Assembly: GCF_013032455.1 (NCBI RefSeq)
Contig: NZ_WQCF01000012.1
Span: 36,817 to 100,816, forward strand
Reading direction: 5' to 3'
Source: Ruegeria atlantica
GTDB taxonomy: Bacteria; Pseudomonadota; Alphaproteobacteria; Rhodobacterales; Rhodobacteraceae
Length of the DNA stretch: 64,000 nucleotides
Below the pieces are notes generated by a model. The model saw nothing but the letters and a program-made list of their open reading frames with translations. It was not told the origin of the DNA and made no database searches. Of the stretch, positions 36,208-46,797 are shown piece by piece; position 1 is the first letter of the stretch; each line of letters opens with the position of its first letter. The position numbers were made by a program, and so were the translations under genes.

Positions 36208-36784
36208 GAGCCAGCACCAGAATGAACCCGTCATACGACCCGGCCAGACCCGTTCCCATGCCGGTGGTGATGCGGTCGATGGTGAACCCGGCCTGGGTCA
36301 GAGCTTCTTCGATCTCGGTCTGCGAGAAATAGGTGTAGTACCGATCCAGATCATCGCGATGGTCACCAGTGCCCAGTTTCAGTCCGAGGAAAAAGACGCC
36401 CTCGGGTTTCAGAGCGCGGTGAATGGCGGCCAGATGGCGTGGGAACTCTGCGCGCGGGGCGTGCAGCAGGGAAAAGCTGGCGTAGATGCCATCATATTCC
36501 GCCTCTTCGGTCACGTCATCAAACGTACCCAGATGGGCATCGACGCCGTTTTCTCGTGCATATTCCACAAAGGCCGGGGTGGCATCCAGCGCCCGAACTG
36601 TCAGGCCCTCGCGCATGAAAAAGGCGCTGTCCGCTCCGGGGCCAGAGCCGAGATCCAGAACGTGACCCGTGCCGACGGCCTCGGTAAAGGCCATGCGGGC
36701 TTCAATCTGCTCTGGCGGCAACGGAATTTGCAGATAGTCCGCCACGCGGGTCGCGTAAGCGTTGATCGTTCTTTCGTCGGTCAT
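36200..36784 (-). CDS. class I SAM-dependent methyltransferase
   Basis: A 194-residue methyltransferase with motif I in [16 protein letters not shown], followed by [17 protein letters not shown]. Motif IV-like [20 protein letters not shown] and [17 protein letters not shown] are also clear. Substrate unknown. The ATG overlaps the DUF3429 stop. A longer N terminus to 36871 would overlap DUF3429 by 90 bases and is unlikely. Confidence 0.87.
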   Translation of the reverse strand: MTDERTINAYATRVADYLQIPLPPEQIEARMAFTEAVGTGHVLDLGSGPGADSAFFMREGLTVRALDATPAFVEYARENGVDAHLGTFDDVTEEAEYDGIYASFSLLHAPRAEFPRHLAAIHRALKPEGVFFLGLKLGTGDHRDDLDRYYTYFSQTEIEEALTQAGFTIDRITTGMGTGLAGSYDGFILVLAHA

Positions 36785-37233
36785 AGGTACACTCCCACTG
36801 CCAGACAGGCGATCACGATGGCCGTTAGCGTCACACGTAATCGCAGCCACCAGATCGGGGTCAGTCGCCAATAGGCAAAGATTGCATCCAGCACCAGCAG
36901 TCCGGCAAAACCATACATCAGGTTTATACCAGCGCTAATTGGCCCTCCGCCGGTTTTGAAAAATGCCCAGAGCGCAGGCAGAACGGACAGCGTATAGAAG
37001 GTCGCTGCCTTGCTGCCCGAGGTCTTGGTGGCGAAGCCCCATAGGACGCCGGACATAAAGCTGAGGATCACCGAACCGTAAAACAGTTGGACATAAGGTC
37101 CGACAAAGCGCGAACCAAATGTTTGTGTGCCCCATGCGTGCAGATCATCGCTCAGATAAGTCAACGCGCCCCAGATGAACGGGATCAGCCCTGCCAAACC
37201 TAGGATCAGCGGAGCCCTTGGAACGCCGTTCAT
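36781..37233 (-). CDS. DUF3429 membrane protein
   Basis: A 150-residue membrane protein with four to five hydrophobic helices. It fits DUF3429: [40 protein letters not shown] and [11 protein letters not shown] are characteristic. Function unknown. It overlaps ispH by 4 bases at its start and the methyltransferase by 4 bases at its end. Confidence 0.88.
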   Translation of the reverse strand: MNGVPRAPLILGLAGLIPFIWGALTYLSDDLHAWGTQTFGSRFVGPYVQLFYGSVILSFMSGVLWGFATKTSGSKAATFYTLSVLPALWAFFKTGGGPISAGINLMYGFAGLLVLDAIFAYWRLTPIWWLRLRVTLTAIVIACLAVGVYL

Positions 37234-38180
37234 GCGGGTTCTCTCAGGACGCGCGGGACTTTGAACTCGACGTTTTCGACAGCGGTTTCCACCAGCTCGA
37301 CGGTGACGTCGAAATGGTCACGGAACGCGTCGATTACTTCGTTGACCAGAACCTCGGGGGCCGATGCTCCGGCTGTGATGGCAACAGACGAGATACCTTT
37401 CAGCGCCCGCCAGTCAATCTCGGTCGCGCGTTGCACCAGTTGCGCATAGTCACACCCGGCGCGCGAGGCGACTTCGACCAAGCGGCGCGAGTTCGAAGAA
37501 TTTGGCGCACCGACGACCAGCAAAGCATCTGACTTCGGTGCTACGGCCTTGACCGCCTCTTGTCTGTTGGTAGTGGCGTAGCAGATGTCTTCCTTGTGCG
37601 GACCGACGATGGCAGGAAAACGTGTCTCAAGCGCCGCGATAATGTCCTTGGTGTCATCCACCGACAGTGTGGTCTGGGTGACAAAGGCCAGCTTGTCCGG
37701 ATCGCGCACCTGCACAGCGGCAACATCCTCGACGGTTTCGACCAACAAAACTTCGCCATCGGGCAGTTGACCCATTGTGCCGACGGTTTCGGGGTGGCCC
37801 TTGTGACCAATCATGATCATCTGCAGACCGGCATCGGCGTGACGTTGCGCCTCGACATGCACCTTAGAGACAAGTGGGCAGGTGGCGTCGACATAGATCA
37901 TCTCGCGCTGGGCGGCCGTGGCGGGCACGGATTTCGGCACACCGTGGGCCGAGAAAATCACTGGCCGGTCATCGGGGCATTCGTCCAGCTCTTCGACAAA
38001 GACTGCACCTTTTGCGCGCAGGCCGTCGACTACGAATTTATTGTGCACGATCTCATGGCGTACATAGACAGGGGCGCCCCATTTCTGCAGCGCCATTTCG
38101 ACGATCTTGATGGCGCGGTCGACACCGGCGCAAAAGCCACGTGGGGCAGCAAGGTAAAGAGTCAGGGGCGGCTTGGTCAT
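37230..38180 (-). CDS. ispH: 4-hydroxy-3-methylbut-2-enyl diphosphate reductase IspH
   Basis: The last step of the MEP isoprenoid pathway; a [4Fe-4S] enzyme that makes IPP and DMAPP. The 316-residue protein has the three cluster cysteines (Cys17 in [23 protein letters not shown], and a C-terminal one in [17 protein letters not shown]), plus HGVPKSVP and [12 protein letters not shown]. The ATG at 38180 precedes [16 protein letters not shown]; a longer frame to 38339 would run through the upstream promoter region. Confidence 0.96.
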   Translation of the reverse strand: MTKPPLTLYLAAPRGFCAGVDRAIKIVEMALQKWGAPVYVRHEIVHNKFVVDGLRAKGAVFVEELDECPDDRPVIFSAHGVPKSVPATAAQREMIYVDATCPLVSKVHVEAQRHADAGLQMIMIGHKGHPETVGTMGQLPDGEVLLVETVEDVAAVQVRDPDKLAFVTQTTLSVDDTKDIIAALETRFPAIVGPHKEDICYATTNRQEAVKAVAPKSDALLVVGAPNSSNSRRLVEVASRAGCDYAQLVQRATEIDWRALKGISSVAITAGASAPEVLVNEVIDAFRDHFDVTVELVETAVENVEFKVPRVLREPA

Positions 38181-38300
38181 GTCTCGGTCTCCATAGGCCA
38201 CAGGTAAGTCTTTTCCCGGCCATGGTCCAGACGCGACCTTGTCATTTAGCTGACATGAATCGGTGCTATTCGAAGGGTGTTTAAGTATCAGTTCATAGTT

Positions 38301-38337
38301 AAAAAGGCGCGGTCCGGACTTCGGTTCGAACCGCGCC
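38301..38337 (-). terminator. Rho-independent terminator of the NYN-domain gene
   Basis: GGCGCGGT (38306-38313) pairs with ACCGCGCC (38330-38337), and on the minus strand the stem is followed by TTTTT. It lies 33 bases downstream of the NYN gene and isolates it from ispH. Confidence 0.85.
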
Positions 38338-38369
38338 AATTATTCCCCGGTTTGGTGAGAGGCCGGGTC

Positions 38370-38942
38370 TTATTCGCCAGCAGTCGCGACGCTGCGCGGC
38401 TCCATTGGCATTTCACGCGGGGGGCGTCCGATGACGTCACGCAGATCTTCAAGCTCGATAAAGTTGTCGGCTTGACGACGCAGTTCGTCCGAAATCATCG
38501 GTGGCTGGCTGCGAATGGTCGAAACCACCGAGACTCGCACGCCTTGACGTTGCAGGCTGGCAATCAGTGGGCGGAAATCCCCATCGCCCGAGAACAGCAC
38601 GATATGATCGACCCGCGGCGCCAGTTCCATGGCATCTACGGTCAACTCAATATCCATGTTTCCTTTGACTTTCCGACGCCCCATACTGTCGGTGTATTCT
38701 TTTGCCGGTTTGGTCACCATGGTGAAGCCGTTGTAGTGCAGCCAGTCGACCAAGGGACGGATCGGCGAATACTCGTCGTTTTCAAGTAGCGCTGTGTAGT
38801 AGAAAGCTCGTAGCATTTTGCCGCGGCGCATGAACTCCTGGCGCAGCAATTTGTAGTCGATATCAAACCCCAGTGCTTTTGCGGCTGCATAAAGATTCGA
38901 GCCATCGATGAACAGCGCTAGCCGTTCGTCTTTATAAAACAT
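38370..38942 (-). CDS. NYN domain protein (LabA/DUF88-like)
   Basis: A 190-residue PIN-like nuclease-fold protein. Conserved acidic positions are in LALFIDGSNLYAAA (Asp13, Asn16), KGNMDIELTVDAMELAP and VLFSGDGDFRPLIASLQ, the three NYN motifs. The family includes RNases and LabA of cyanobacteria, so RNA processing or decay is plausible. It starts at the ATG at 38942. It is a single-gene unit with its own terminator. Confidence 0.88.
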   Translation of the reverse strand: MFYKDERLALFIDGSNLYAAAKALGFDIDYKLLRQEFMRRGKMLRAFYYTALLENDEYSPIRPLVDWLHYNGFTMVTKPAKEYTDSMGRRKVKGNMDIELTVDAMELAPRVDHIVLFSGDGDFRPLIASLQRQGVRVSVVSTIRSQPPMISDELRRQADNFIELEDLRDVIGRPPREMPMEPRSVATAGE

Positions 38943-39081
38943 AAATAGTTCCTTCCGGTACAATCCAGCAACGCCGAGTGTTAGGTGAGTGAGCTAGAAA
39001 TAAGCAGCGCGCTGATAGCACTATAATTAGGGGTTTTAATGTGTATCGCAAGCATGCAATTCGCCGAATATAGGGAGTAAG

Positions 39082-39651
39082 ATGAGCAATTCTTCGTTAA
39101 AAGCGGTGATTGCACTGGGTGCAAATCTCAGTATGAGAGAGTCGGGACCCAAGGTGACACTTCAAAAGGGTATTGACGCGATTTCGCGTCATGGGGTGGT
39201 GATTCGCGCTGTCAGTCGCTTTTTTGAGACTCCATGCTTCCCTCCTGGTGCTGGGCCGGATTACGTGAATGCGGCTGCTCTGATAGAAACTGACAAAAAC
39301 CCGCTCGAAGTTTTGCAACTGCTCCACGAGGTCGAGCATGAATACGGCCGCGAACGGATACAGAGGTGGGGGATGCGCACGCTTGATCTGGATATGATCT
39401 GTTATGGCGATCTTGTTTTGCCAGATCGTGCGGAATTTGCTCGCTGGCTAAACCTGCCATCCGAGGTACAGAAACAGCAAGCGCCCGAGGAGTTGATCCT
39501 GCCGCATCCACGCTTGCAGGATCGAGCTTTTGTGCTGGTGCCGATGGCGGATGTGGCCCCGGATTGGCGCCATCCGGTGCTGGGGCGGACGGTCATCGAA
39601 ATGCTTGCAGACCTGCCTGCCGAAGACATTGAAGCCGTTACCCCTCTGTGA
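39082..39651 (+). CDS. folK: 2-amino-4-hydroxy-6-hydroxymethyldihydropteridine pyrophosphokinase
   Basis: HPPK of folate biosynthesis. The 189-residue protein has IALGANLSMRESGPKVTLQK at the N terminus, SRFFETPCFPPGAGPDYVNA, and the R-x-L-D-L-D motif RWGMRTLDLDMICYGD, then LPHPRLQDRAFVLVP. It is longer than the roughly 160-residue enzymes because of an insert near WLNLPSEVQKQQAPEELI. GGGAG precedes the ATG. folP/folB are not adjacent. Confidence 0.95.
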   Translation: MSNSSLKAVIALGANLSMRESGPKVTLQKGIDAISRHGVVIRAVSRFFETPCFPPGAGPDYVNAAALIETDKNPLEVLQLLHEVEHEYGRERIQRWGMRTLDLDMICYGDLVLPDRAEFARWLNLPSEVQKQQAPEELILPHPRLQDRAFVLVPMADVAPDWRHPVLGRTVIEMLADLPAEDIEAVTPL

Positions 39652-39677
39652 TTGGTGCGATTGGCGCTATTTCTTGC

Positions 39678-39706
39678 TTGTCAAGGCAGGGAATCGCGCT
39701 TAGATA
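39678..39706 (+). promoter_or_regulatory. promoter of rpoZ-rsh
   Basis: TTGTCA (39678-39683), 17-base spacer and TAGATA (39701-39706) lie 41 bases before the rpoZ ATG. Both elements are close to the sigma-70 consensus and the spacing is optimal. Confidence 0.6.
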
Positions 39707-39746
39707 AACGGCTTCCTGATATAGATTCAGTAACGGAGAGCGCCCC

Positions 39747-40100
39747 ATGGCCCGCGTGACGGTTGAAGATTGCGTAGACAAGGTTCCGAACCGGTTTGAA
39801 CTGGTGATGCTTGCCGCCCATCGTGCGCGCGAGATTTCCGCCGGTGCGTCGATCACCGTCGACCGTGACAACGACAAGAACCCAGTCGTTTCTCTGCGCG
39901 AAATCGCCGACGAAACCCAGAGCGCCGATGAGCTGCGCGAGCGTCTGATCGAAGCCAACCAGACCCAGATTGAGGTCGACGAGCCGGAAGAAGATCAGAT
40001 GGCTCTGCTGATGGGCGCGGAGTCCGATAAGCCTGCGGACGACGATATGTCGGAAGAGAAGCTGCTGCGCGCTCTGATGGAGGCTCAAGGCCAGGGGTAA
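39747..40100 (+). CDS. rpoZ: RNA polymerase omega subunit
   Basis: Omega helps assemble RNA polymerase by binding beta-prime, and is part of a ppGpp site. The 117-residue protein opens [20 protein letters not shown], then [33 protein letters not shown], typical of alphaproteobacteria. The acidic C-terminal half ([13 protein letters not shown]) is an extension. It lies 26 bases before rsh, the common pairing. Confidence 0.97.
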   Translation: MARVTVEDCVDKVPNRFELVMLAAHRAREISAGASITVDRDNDKNPVVSLREIADETQSADELRERLIEANQTQIEVDEPEEDQMALLMGAESDKPADDDMSEEKLLRALMEAQGQG

Positions 40101-40126
40101 TCCCCAAACACGAAGGTGCGGACCGG

Positions 40127-42259
40127 ATGATTTCTGCTGACGATTTGATTGCGCTGGTCCGCAATTATAACCCCAAAACCAATGCTGACCGCATCGCTCG
40201 GGCCTATGAGTTCGGGATGCAGATGCATGAGGGGCAGTTCCGCCACTCTGGCGAACTTTATTTCACCCACCCCGTTGCTGTTGCCGCCATCCTGACAGAA
40301 CAACGTCTGGATGATGCGACCATCATCACGGCGCTGTTGCACGACACGATCGAAGACACCAAGGCCAATTACGGCAAGGTGTCAGAGTTGTTCGGCGATG
40401 AGGTCGCCAAGCTGGTTGATGGCGTCACCAAGCTGACCAATCTGCAGCTTTCCAGCCGCGAGACCAAGCAGGCCGAGAACTTCCGCAAGCTGTTCATGGC
40501 CATGTCCAAGGACCTGCGGGTCATTCTGGTCAAACTTGCCGACCGTCTGCACAACATGCGCACGATCAAGGCGATGCGCCCCGAGAAGCAGATTGTCAAA
40601 GCGCGTGAGACGATGGATATCTACGCGCCGCTGGCAGGCCGCATGGGTATGCAATGGATGCGGGAAGAGTTGGAAGACCTTGCTTTCCGCGTGCTTAACC
40701 CCGAAGGCCGTCAGTCGATCATCCGCCGCTTTATCACTCTGCAACGCGAAACCGGCGATGTAATCCATCGCATCACCGGCGACATGCGCCACGAGCTGGA
40801 AAAAGCCGGGATTGACGCAGAGGTGTTCGGACGCGCCAAGAAACCCTATTCCATCTGGCGCAAGATGCAGGAAAAGGATCAGGGCTTTTCGCGCCTGTCC
40901 GATATCTATGGGTTCCGCATCATCACTCAGACCGAGGAAGACTGTTACCGGACGCTGGGCGCGATCCATCAACGCTGGCGCGCGGTGCCGGGGCGGTTCA
41001 AGGATTACATCAGCCAACCGAAATCGAACGGATACCGCTCGATCCATACCACCGTGTCGGGGCGTGACGGCAAAAGGGTCGAGGTTCAGATCCGCACCCG
41101 TCAGATGCATGACGTCGCCGAAACCGGTGTGGCGGCGCATTGGTCCTATCGCGATGGTGTACGCTCGGAAAACCCCTTTGCCGTCGACCCGGCCAAGTGG
41201 ATCGCCAACCTGACCGAACAGTTTGACAGTGAGGATGATCACGAAGATTTCCTCGAAGCCGTCAAGCTTGAGATGTATTCGGACCAGGTGTTCTGCTTTA
41301 CGCCCAAGGGCGATGTGGTGAAACTGCCGCGTGGTGCAACGCCGATAGACTTTGCCTATGCCATCCACACCCGCATTGGTCACGCTTGCGTGGGCGCCAA
41401 GGTAGACGGCATTCGCGTGCCACTGTGGACCCGGATCAAGAATGGTCAATCGGTGGATATTATTACTGCTGATGGGCAGACCCCTCAGGTCACATGGCTT
41501 GAGATCGCGGTTACAGGCAAGGCTCGCACCGCCATTCGCCGCGCACTGCGCGAAGTGGATCGTGAGCGGTTCATCAAGCTAGGCAAAGAACTGGCGCGTT
41601 CCGGGTTCGATCACGTGGGCCGCAAGGCTACTGACAAGGCTCTGGACACCGCTGCGAAACACCTGCGTTTGAAAGATCGGCATGAGCTGCTGGCCCGTCT
41701 GGGCAGTGCCGAGCTGACGGCACATGATGTGGTCAGCGCGGTCTACCCCGAACTGACACAGGACGAAGGCGATGCCATTTCCCCGCGCCGTGCGGTGATC
41801 GGTCTGGAGCCTGGACAGAAATTCGATCGCGCGCCCTGTTGCCAACCGCTGCCGGGCGAGCGCATCGTCGGTATCACCTATCGTGGCAAGGGCGTGGTTG
41901 TGCATGCCATCGACTGTGATCGCTTGTCTGATTACGAAGGCGAACCCGACCGTTGGGTCGACCTGCACTGGCATTCGGGCACCCATCCGGCCGTCTACGG
42001 GGTTACGCTGGATTTGACCATCGGCAATGACGCCGGGGTTCTGGGGCGCATTTGCACATTGATTGGCGAGAAAAAGGCCAATATCTCGAACCTGGAGTTC
42101 GTTGATCGCAAACCGGATTTTTACCGTCTTCTGATCAGTGTCGAACTGCGCGATCTGGAACAGTTGCACTCGCTGATGCTGATGCTTGAGGCAGAAAGCG
42201 ATGTGGCCGCGGTCGAGCGCTACAGAGACAGGGAAAAAACCGCGGTTGCGGCTGGCTGA
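40127..42259 (+). CDS. rsh: bifunctional (p)ppGpp synthetase/hydrolase Rsh
   Basis: Makes and degrades the stringent-response alarmone. The 710-residue protein has the HD hydrolase domain (His48, His72-Asp73 in ALLHDTIEDT), the synthetase domain (YSIWRKMQEKDQGFSRLSDI onward, VEVQIRTRQMHDVAETGVAA), the TGS domain (about 385-445) and the C-terminal ACT domain (about 640-705). The loop is R-F-K-D (residues 290-293) and not the E-x-D-D of RelA, which marks a bifunctional enzyme. It is the sole long Rsh expected in this lineage. Confidence 0.96.
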   Translation: MISADDLIALVRNYNPKTNADRIARAYEFGMQMHEGQFRHSGELYFTHPVAVAAILTEQRLDDATIITALLHDTIEDTKANYGKVSELFGDEVAKLVDGVTKLTNLQLSSRETKQAENFRKLFMAMSKDLRVILVKLADRLHNMRTIKAMRPEKQIVKARETMDIYAPLAGRMGMQWMREELEDLAFRVLNPEGRQSIIRRFITLQRETGDVIHRITGDMRHELEKAGIDAEVFGRAKKPYSIWRKMQEKDQGFSRLSDIYGFRIITQTEEDCYRTLGAIHQRWRAVPGRFKDYISQPKSNGYRSIHTTVSGRDGKRVEVQIRTRQMHDVAETGVAAHWSYRDGVRSENPFAVDPAKWIANLTEQFDSEDDHEDFLEAVKLEMYSDQVFCFTPKGDVVKLPRGATPIDFAYAIHTRIGHACVGAKVDGIRVPLWTRIKNGQSVDIITADGQTPQVTWLEIAVTGKARTAIRRALREVDRERFIKLGKELARSGFDHVGRKATDKALDTAAKHLRLKDRHELLARLGSAELTAHDVVSAVYPELTQDEGDAISPRRAVIGLEPGQKFDRAPCCQPLPGERIVGITYRGKGVVVHAIDCDRLSDYEGEPDRWVDLHWHSGTHPAVYGVTLDLTIGNDAGVLGRICTLIGEKKANISNLEFVDRKPDFYRLLISVELRDLEQLHSLMLMLEAESDVAAVERYRDREKTAVAAG

Positions 42260-42275
42260 GAAGGGGTGATCAGGA

Positions 42276-42974
42276 GTGGTTTTCAAGCGCCGAGACCGAC
42301 GCTCGCCCATTCGGATCGCTTCGGAATTTGTCTATCCGCGCGGCGGCTGGACCCGTGCCTTTCACTACGTCAAACATCGCATCCGGCGGCTGCCAGATAC
42401 GCCTGAGCGTATTGCGCGTGGGGTCGGGGTCGGGGTGTTCACGGCATTCACGCCATTTTATGGTTTGCATTTCGTGGTTGCCGCTGTGCTTAGCCGGATC
42501 TTCAATGGCAACCTGCTGGCGTCGCTCAGCGGTACATTCTTCGGTAACCCGCTAACCTATGTCCCTATCGGTGTTGTCTGTCTGCAGATAGGCCATTTCA
42601 TTCTCGGCGACGATTTTGAAGAAGGTGAGACCCACGGCCTGATGGACAGTTTTGTCCAGGCGTTAGGCGATTTGAAAAACAATTTTGTCGCCATGTTCAC
42701 GGACCATGTAGCTGACTGGAGCGGGCTGAGCATTTTCTATGACGAAGTGTTTTTCCCCTGGCTGATCGGAGGTATCTTTCCGGGGATTATCGGGGGCTTC
42801 ATTTGCTACTACCTCAGTCTTCCTTTGGTGCGGACTTATCAGCAGCGCCGCCGCGCCCGGATCAAAGCGAAATTCGATGAAATCAAACGTTTGGCCGAAA
42901 CCAAGGCTGCCGTTCCGGTAACAAAACCTCTAGGCTCGGACCGGAATTCGGGAAAGGAATCAAGCGATGTCTGA
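42276..42974 (+). CDS. DUF2062 membrane protein
   Basis: A 232-residue protein with a basic N terminus ([11 protein letters not shown]) and three to four membrane helices. DUF2062 motifs: [20 protein letters not shown] and [18 protein letters not shown]. The C terminus is again basic ([15 protein letters not shown]). Function unknown. GTG start at 42276. It overlaps pdxJ by 8 bases and follows rsh by 16, suggesting an rpoZ-rsh-DUF2062-pdxJ transcript. Confidence 0.9.
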   Translation: MVFKRRDRRSPIRIASEFVYPRGGWTRAFHYVKHRIRRLPDTPERIARGVGVGVFTAFTPFYGLHFVVAAVLSRIFNGNLLASLSGTFFGNPLTYVPIGVVCLQIGHFILGDDFEEGETHGLMDSFVQALGDLKNNFVAMFTDHVADWSGLSIFYDEVFFPWLIGGIFPGIIGGFICYYLSLPLVRTYQQRRRARIKAKFDEIKRLAETKAAVPVTKPLGSDRNSGKESSDV

Positions 42975-43713
42975 CAACCACCTGCGTCTAGGCGTGAATA
43001 TCGACCACGTGGCCACCGTGCGTAACGCGCGTGGCGGTGCCTATCCCGATCCGCTGCGGGCCGCTAAGCTGGCCGAAGAGGCGGGCGCCGATGGCATAAC
43101 GGCCCACCTGCGCGAAGACCGTCGCCATATCTCGGACGCTGATATTGACGGGCTGATGGAAGTCCTCTCGGTCCCGCTGAACTTTGAAATGGCCGCCACA
43201 CCCGAGATGCAGAAGATCGCCCTGCGCCACAAGCCACATGCGGTTTGCATCGTTCCCGAAAAGCGCGAGGAGCGCACCACCGAAGGTGGTCTTGAAGTCG
43301 CGCGCGAGGAAAACAAGCTGGCCCATTTCATCGCCCCTCTGCGAGAGGCCGGGTGCCGCGTGTCGATCTTCATAGCTGCTGATCAGCGCCAGATCGAAGC
43401 TGCCCACCGCATTGGAGCAGAGGTGATCGAACTGCACACCGGCGCCTATTGCGACGCCCATGCCGAAGGCCGCATGGACGAGGCCGTGCGAGAGTTGGAA
43501 AGCTTGCGTGAAATGTCTGCATTCGCACATTCGCTCGGGTTGGAAGTCCACGCTGGTCACGGCCTGACCTATGACACGGTGCAACCTATTGCGGCTTTCC
43601 CCGAGGTGCGCGAGTTGAACATTGGCCACTTCCTGATCGGCGAGTCGATTTTTCGCGGACTTACCCCAGCGATTGTCGAGATGCGGCGCCTGATGGATGA
43701 GGCGCGGGCCTGA
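42967..43713 (+). CDS. pdxJ: pyridoxine 5'-phosphate synthase PdxJ
   Basis: Last step of de novo vitamin B6 synthesis. The 248-residue TIM barrel starts [19 protein letters not shown], has [29 protein letters not shown], and the C-terminal [14 protein letters not shown] and [16 protein letters not shown]. Start overlaps DUF2062 by 8 bases. It begins the pdxJ-acpS-lepB-rnc-era group, here with an MDR gene inserted before acpS. Confidence 0.97.
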   Translation: MSDNHLRLGVNIDHVATVRNARGGAYPDPLRAAKLAEEAGADGITAHLREDRRHISDADIDGLMEVLSVPLNFEMAATPEMQKIALRHKPHAVCIVPEKREERTTEGGLEVAREENKLAHFIAPLREAGCRVSIFIAADQRQIEAAHRIGAEVIELHTGAYCDAHAEGRMDEAVRELESLREMSAFAHSLGLEVHAGHGLTYDTVQPIAAFPEVRELNIGHFLIGESIFRGLTPAIVEMRRLMDEARA

Positions 43714-43752
43714 TCGTACAGCAAAGCCAACGGCAGGCGACGAGGTAACGCC

Positions 43753-44730
43753 ATGAAAGCAATCACATATCGTAACTTTGGCCCGGCAGAGGACGTGCTT
43801 GAGCTTATCGATATGCCGGATCCAGAGGCTGGACCAGGCGAAGTTGTGGTTCAGGTCAAAGCTACCGGGATCAATCCATCAGACGTTAAACTGCGTGGTG
43901 GCGCGCGGCCCGGTGCGGTGATGCAATACCCAATTGTCATTCCACACTCGGATGGTGCCGGAGTTATTGTGTCCGTTGGCCCGGATGTCGACCCCTCACG
44001 GATTGGTGAAAGGGTCTGGATTTGGAACGGTCAATGGCAACGCGCGTTTGGAACCGGTGCTGAATTTATTGCTTTGCCGGCGGAACAAGCTGTAAATTTA
44101 CCGGAATCCACCAGTTTTGCTGAAGGCGCGTGCTTTGGGATTCCGGCGATGACCGCGTGGTACAGCTTGTATTCTGATGGGCCGATTGTGGGCAAAACAA
44201 TTCTGGTAACCGGCGGTGCCGGAACAGTGGGGCGTTATGCCTGTCAGATGGCTGCACTCGGCGGCGCTCGGGTCATCACTACGGTCAGTTCACAGGAGAA
44301 AGCAGCTCACTCTGGTGCAGCCGAGTTTGTGAACTACCGCACCCAAAACGTAGCCGAGACCGTGTTTGATATGACCAATGGCACGGGCGTTGACCGCATT
44401 GTCGAAGTGGATTTTGCCGCAAACCAGGATGCGTCGCTGGCTTTGATCCGGCCGGGCGGTACTATCGCAAGCTATTCATCCGCGTCTGAAATGCGCCCGG
44501 AGTTGGATTTCTACGGCTTCATGTTCAAGAATATCCACCTGCATATGTTGATTGTTTATCAACTGGACGCTGACGCACGACGCAGGGGCGAGGCTCAACT
44601 GCGAGAATGGCTGGAACAGGGTGTATTGAACCATGCGGTTGTACCTGCTGGGGAATTGGCCGACGCTGCTACAGCCCATAGGATGGTCGAAGCCGGAGAA
44701 AAGATGGGTACCGTGGTTCTGGAGGTGTGA
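43753..44730 (+). CDS. NADPH:quinone reductase-like MDR oxidoreductase
   Basis: A 325-residue medium-chain dehydrogenase/reductase of the quinone oxidoreductase branch without catalytic zinc. It opens [20 protein letters not shown], has [15 protein letters not shown], the [10 protein letters not shown] loop, and the NADPH-binding [20 protein letters not shown]. It probably reduces quinones or conjugated carbonyls. The gene is placed between pdxJ and acpS; AcpS starts 1 base after its stop, using its 3' end GGAGGTG as a ribosome binding site. Confidence 0.88.
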   Translation: MKAITYRNFGPAEDVLELIDMPDPEAGPGEVVVQVKATGINPSDVKLRGGARPGAVMQYPIVIPHSDGAGVIVSVGPDVDPSRIGERVWIWNGQWQRAFGTGAEFIALPAEQAVNLPESTSFAEGACFGIPAMTAWYSLYSDGPIVGKTILVTGGAGTVGRYACQMAALGGARVITTVSSQEKAAHSGAAEFVNYRTQNVAETVFDMTNGTGVDRIVEVDFAANQDASLALIRPGGTIASYSSASEMRPELDFYGFMFKNIHLHMLIVYQLDADARRRGEAQLREWLEQGVLNHAVVPAGELADAATAHRMVEAGEKMGTVVLEV

Positions 44731-44731
44731 A

Positions 44732-45151
44732 GTGATCCTGGGTATCGGTACAGACCTAGCGAATATCGACCGGATTCAGGGTACGCTCGATCGCTTCGGT
44801 GATCGGTTTCGCAACCGTGTTTTCACCGAAACAGAACAGAGCAAAGCCGAGCGTCGCGCTGATACCGCGGGAACCTATGCCAAACGTTGGGCGGCGAAAG
44901 AGGCATGTTCCAAGGCGCTGGGCACCGGTCTGCGCATGGGCATTGCGTGGAAGGATATGGCGGTCACCAACCTGCGCACCGGACAGCCCGTGATGCATGT
45001 CACCGGCTGGGCTGCCGAACGTCTGAAAGAGATGACACCCGAGGGGCATGAAGCGATCATTCATGTCACGCTGACGGACGACCATCCCTGGGCACAGGCC
45101 TTTGTGGTGATCGAGGCGCGTCCGCTTCAAGATCACGCCACGCAGCCTTGA
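44732..45151 (+). CDS. acpS: holo-[acyl-carrier-protein] synthase
   Basis: Transfers phosphopantetheine to acyl carrier protein. The 139-residue protein opens [20 protein letters not shown] with the metal-ligand Asp, and has [15 protein letters not shown] with the second acidic ligand. GTG start at 44732, with GGAGG overlapping the preceding stop. It precedes lepB as in other alphaproteobacteria. Confidence 0.96.
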   Translation: MILGIGTDLANIDRIQGTLDRFGDRFRNRVFTETEQSKAERRADTAGTYAKRWAAKEACSKALGTGLRMGIAWKDMAVTNLRTGQPVMHVTGWAAERLKEMTPEGHEAIIHVTLTDDHPWAQAFVVIEARPLQDHATQP

Positions 45152-45208
45152 CTTGCCCCCATTGGCCCCGCATGTAGCACTCCAACAATCAAAGGACCGG
45201 AGAGCAGT

Positions 45209-46045
45209 ATGGCCGAGGACGTCAAAACCGGAAATCCCGTGTGGGAGACGATCAAAACCATCGTTTATGCCCTGTTGATCGCAGGCGTTTTCCGCACCCT
45301 GTTCTTTCAGCCGTTCTGGATCCCGTCGGGCTCGATGAAGCAGACCCTGTTGATCGGGGATTTCCTGTTCGTCAACAAAATGGCCTATGGCTATTCCTAC
45401 GCCTCGTGCCCCAGCCTGATCATCCCCAGCGTTGGCCTGAATGTGGACGCCGAGGATGTCTGCGGCTGGATGAAAGGCGACAACTCCCGCATATGGGGTG
45501 GTGAGCCTGAGCGCGGTGATGTCATCGTCTTCCGCCACCCGGTCACCGGGCGGGACTATATCAAACGTCTGATCGGTCTGCCGGGCGATCGCATTCAGGT
45601 GCGTGACGGCCAGCTCATCCTGAATGGTACCCCAGTGCCGCAGAAGCCGGATGGGGTTTTCACCGAGGTCGCCGCACCACAGGGTCCACAGCGGCTGCGC
45701 CCACGCTGCGAAAATGGTCCGGTTGGTATCGGCGCCGTTTGTGAAAAATCCCGTTATGTCGAAACCCTGCCCAATGGTGTTTCGTATGACGTGCTGAACA
45801 TCGGCAATCAGGGTTCGGACAATACCGGCATCTATACTGTCCCCGAAGGCCACTATTTCTTTATGGGTGACAACCGCGACAACTCCAGCGACAGCCGCCT
45901 GCCGCAATCTGCGGGTGGGGTGGGCTATGTGCCATATGAAAATCTGATTGGCCGGGCTGATCGGATCATGTTCTCGTCCGCTGGCCGGTCGATGCTGTTC
46001 TTCTGGACTTGGCGCGGCGATCGCTTCTTCAAGGCTGTGAATTGA
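45209..46045 (+). CDS. lepB: signal peptidase I
   Basis: Cleaves signal peptides at the outer face of the inner membrane. The 278-residue protein has one membrane helix (about 15-35), the catalytic Ser42 in [15 protein letters not shown], the general base Lys119 in [16 protein letters not shown] and the box [12 protein letters not shown]. The stop overlaps the TTG start of rnc. Confidence 0.96.
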   Translation: MAEDVKTGNPVWETIKTIVYALLIAGVFRTLFFQPFWIPSGSMKQTLLIGDFLFVNKMAYGYSYASCPSLIIPSVGLNVDAEDVCGWMKGDNSRIWGGEPERGDVIVFRHPVTGRDYIKRLIGLPGDRIQVRDGQLILNGTPVPQKPDGVFTEVAAPQGPQRLRPRCENGPVGIGAVCEKSRYVETLPNGVSYDVLNIGNQGSDNTGIYTVPEGHYFFMGDNRDNSSDSRLPQSAGGVGYVPYENLIGRADRIMFSSAGRSMLFFWTWRGDRFFKAVN

Positions 46046-46722
46046 AGCTCTCGGCTGAAATAAAGGCGTTCCAGCAGCGTCTAGGGTACGAATTCACGAG
46101 CCCCGAACTGCTGGTGCGCGCGCTGACACACGGGTCGGTCTCGTCATCGACCCGGCCCGACAACCAACGGCTAGAGTTTCTGGGCGATCGGGTATTGGGC
46201 CTTGTCATGGCAACCGCACTGCTTGAGGCTGACAAGAAGGCATCCGAAGGCCAGCTGGCTCCTCGGTTCAACGCGCTGGTTCGCAAAGAAGCCTGTGCAG
46301 ATGTAGCTCGTCAGATCGACTTGGGCGCGGTTCTGAAACTGGGCCGATCCGAGATGCTGTCCGGCGGCCGCCGCAAACAGGCACTGCTGGGCGACGCGAT
46401 GGAGGCGGTTATTGCCGCCATCTACCGCGATGCCGGTTTCGAAGCCGCCCGTGATGTGATCCTGGCGCTATGGGGGGATCGCATTCACACGGTCGAGGCC
46501 GATGCACGAGACGCCAAAACCTCGCTTCAGGAATGGGCGCAAGCTAGGGGGCAAAAACCGCCATCTTATATCGAGGTCAAACGCAGCGGCCCTGATCACG
46601 CACCAGTCTTCACCATCTGCGCCCGACTGCAAGACGGAACCGAAGCCCAGGCGACAGCCGGGTCAAAACGCCAAGCCGAACAGGCGGCGGCCAAAGCGCT
46701 GTTAGGCAACCTGACGAAATAA
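46042..46722 (+). CDS. rnc: ribonuclease III
   Basis: Cuts double-stranded RNA in rRNA and mRNA processing. The 226-residue protein has the signature [20 protein letters not shown] (Glu45, Asp49), the second acidic pair in [15 protein letters not shown], and a C-terminal dsRNA-binding domain (from about residue 150, [19 protein letters not shown]). Start is TTG at 46042 overlapping the lepB stop; no ATG is nearby in frame. Confidence 0.95.
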   Translation: MKLSAEIKAFQQRLGYEFTSPELLVRALTHGSVSSSTRPDNQRLEFLGDRVLGLVMATALLEADKKASEGQLAPRFNALVRKEACADVARQIDLGAVLKLGRSEMLSGGRRKQALLGDAMEAVIAAIYRDAGFEAARDVILALWGDRIHTVEADARDAKTSLQEWAQARGQKPPSYIEVKRSGPDHAPVFTICARLQDGTEAQATAGSKRQAEQAAAKALLGNLTK

Positions 46723-46745
46723 CCCAGCCATTCTGCTCGGGATCC

Positions 46746-46797
46746 CTCTTCATCTGGCTAAAAATACCTCGAGGGGTTTGGGGGGCTGGCCCCCCAA
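46746..46797. repeat. dispersed intergenic hairpin repeat, copy 1
   Basis: Follows the rnc stop. It begins CTCTTCATCTGGCTAAAAAT, continues as ACCTCGAGGGG, and ends in a GC hairpin GGGGGGCTGGCCCCCC (46780-46795). A second copy with the same order of elements lies after the acyltransferase gene at 61922. Similar elements occur between genes in many roseobacter genomes; they may act as terminators or mobile palindromic units. Confidence 0.75.

Noticed and set aside
38306..38337. GGTTCGAACC resembling a tRNA T-arm
   Set aside because: It is part of a simple 8-base-pair terminator hairpin with a U tract; no anticodon or acceptor arms exist.
40382..41449. 355-codon frame antisense to rsh
   Set aside because: Runs opposite a strongly conserved gene; no start signal.
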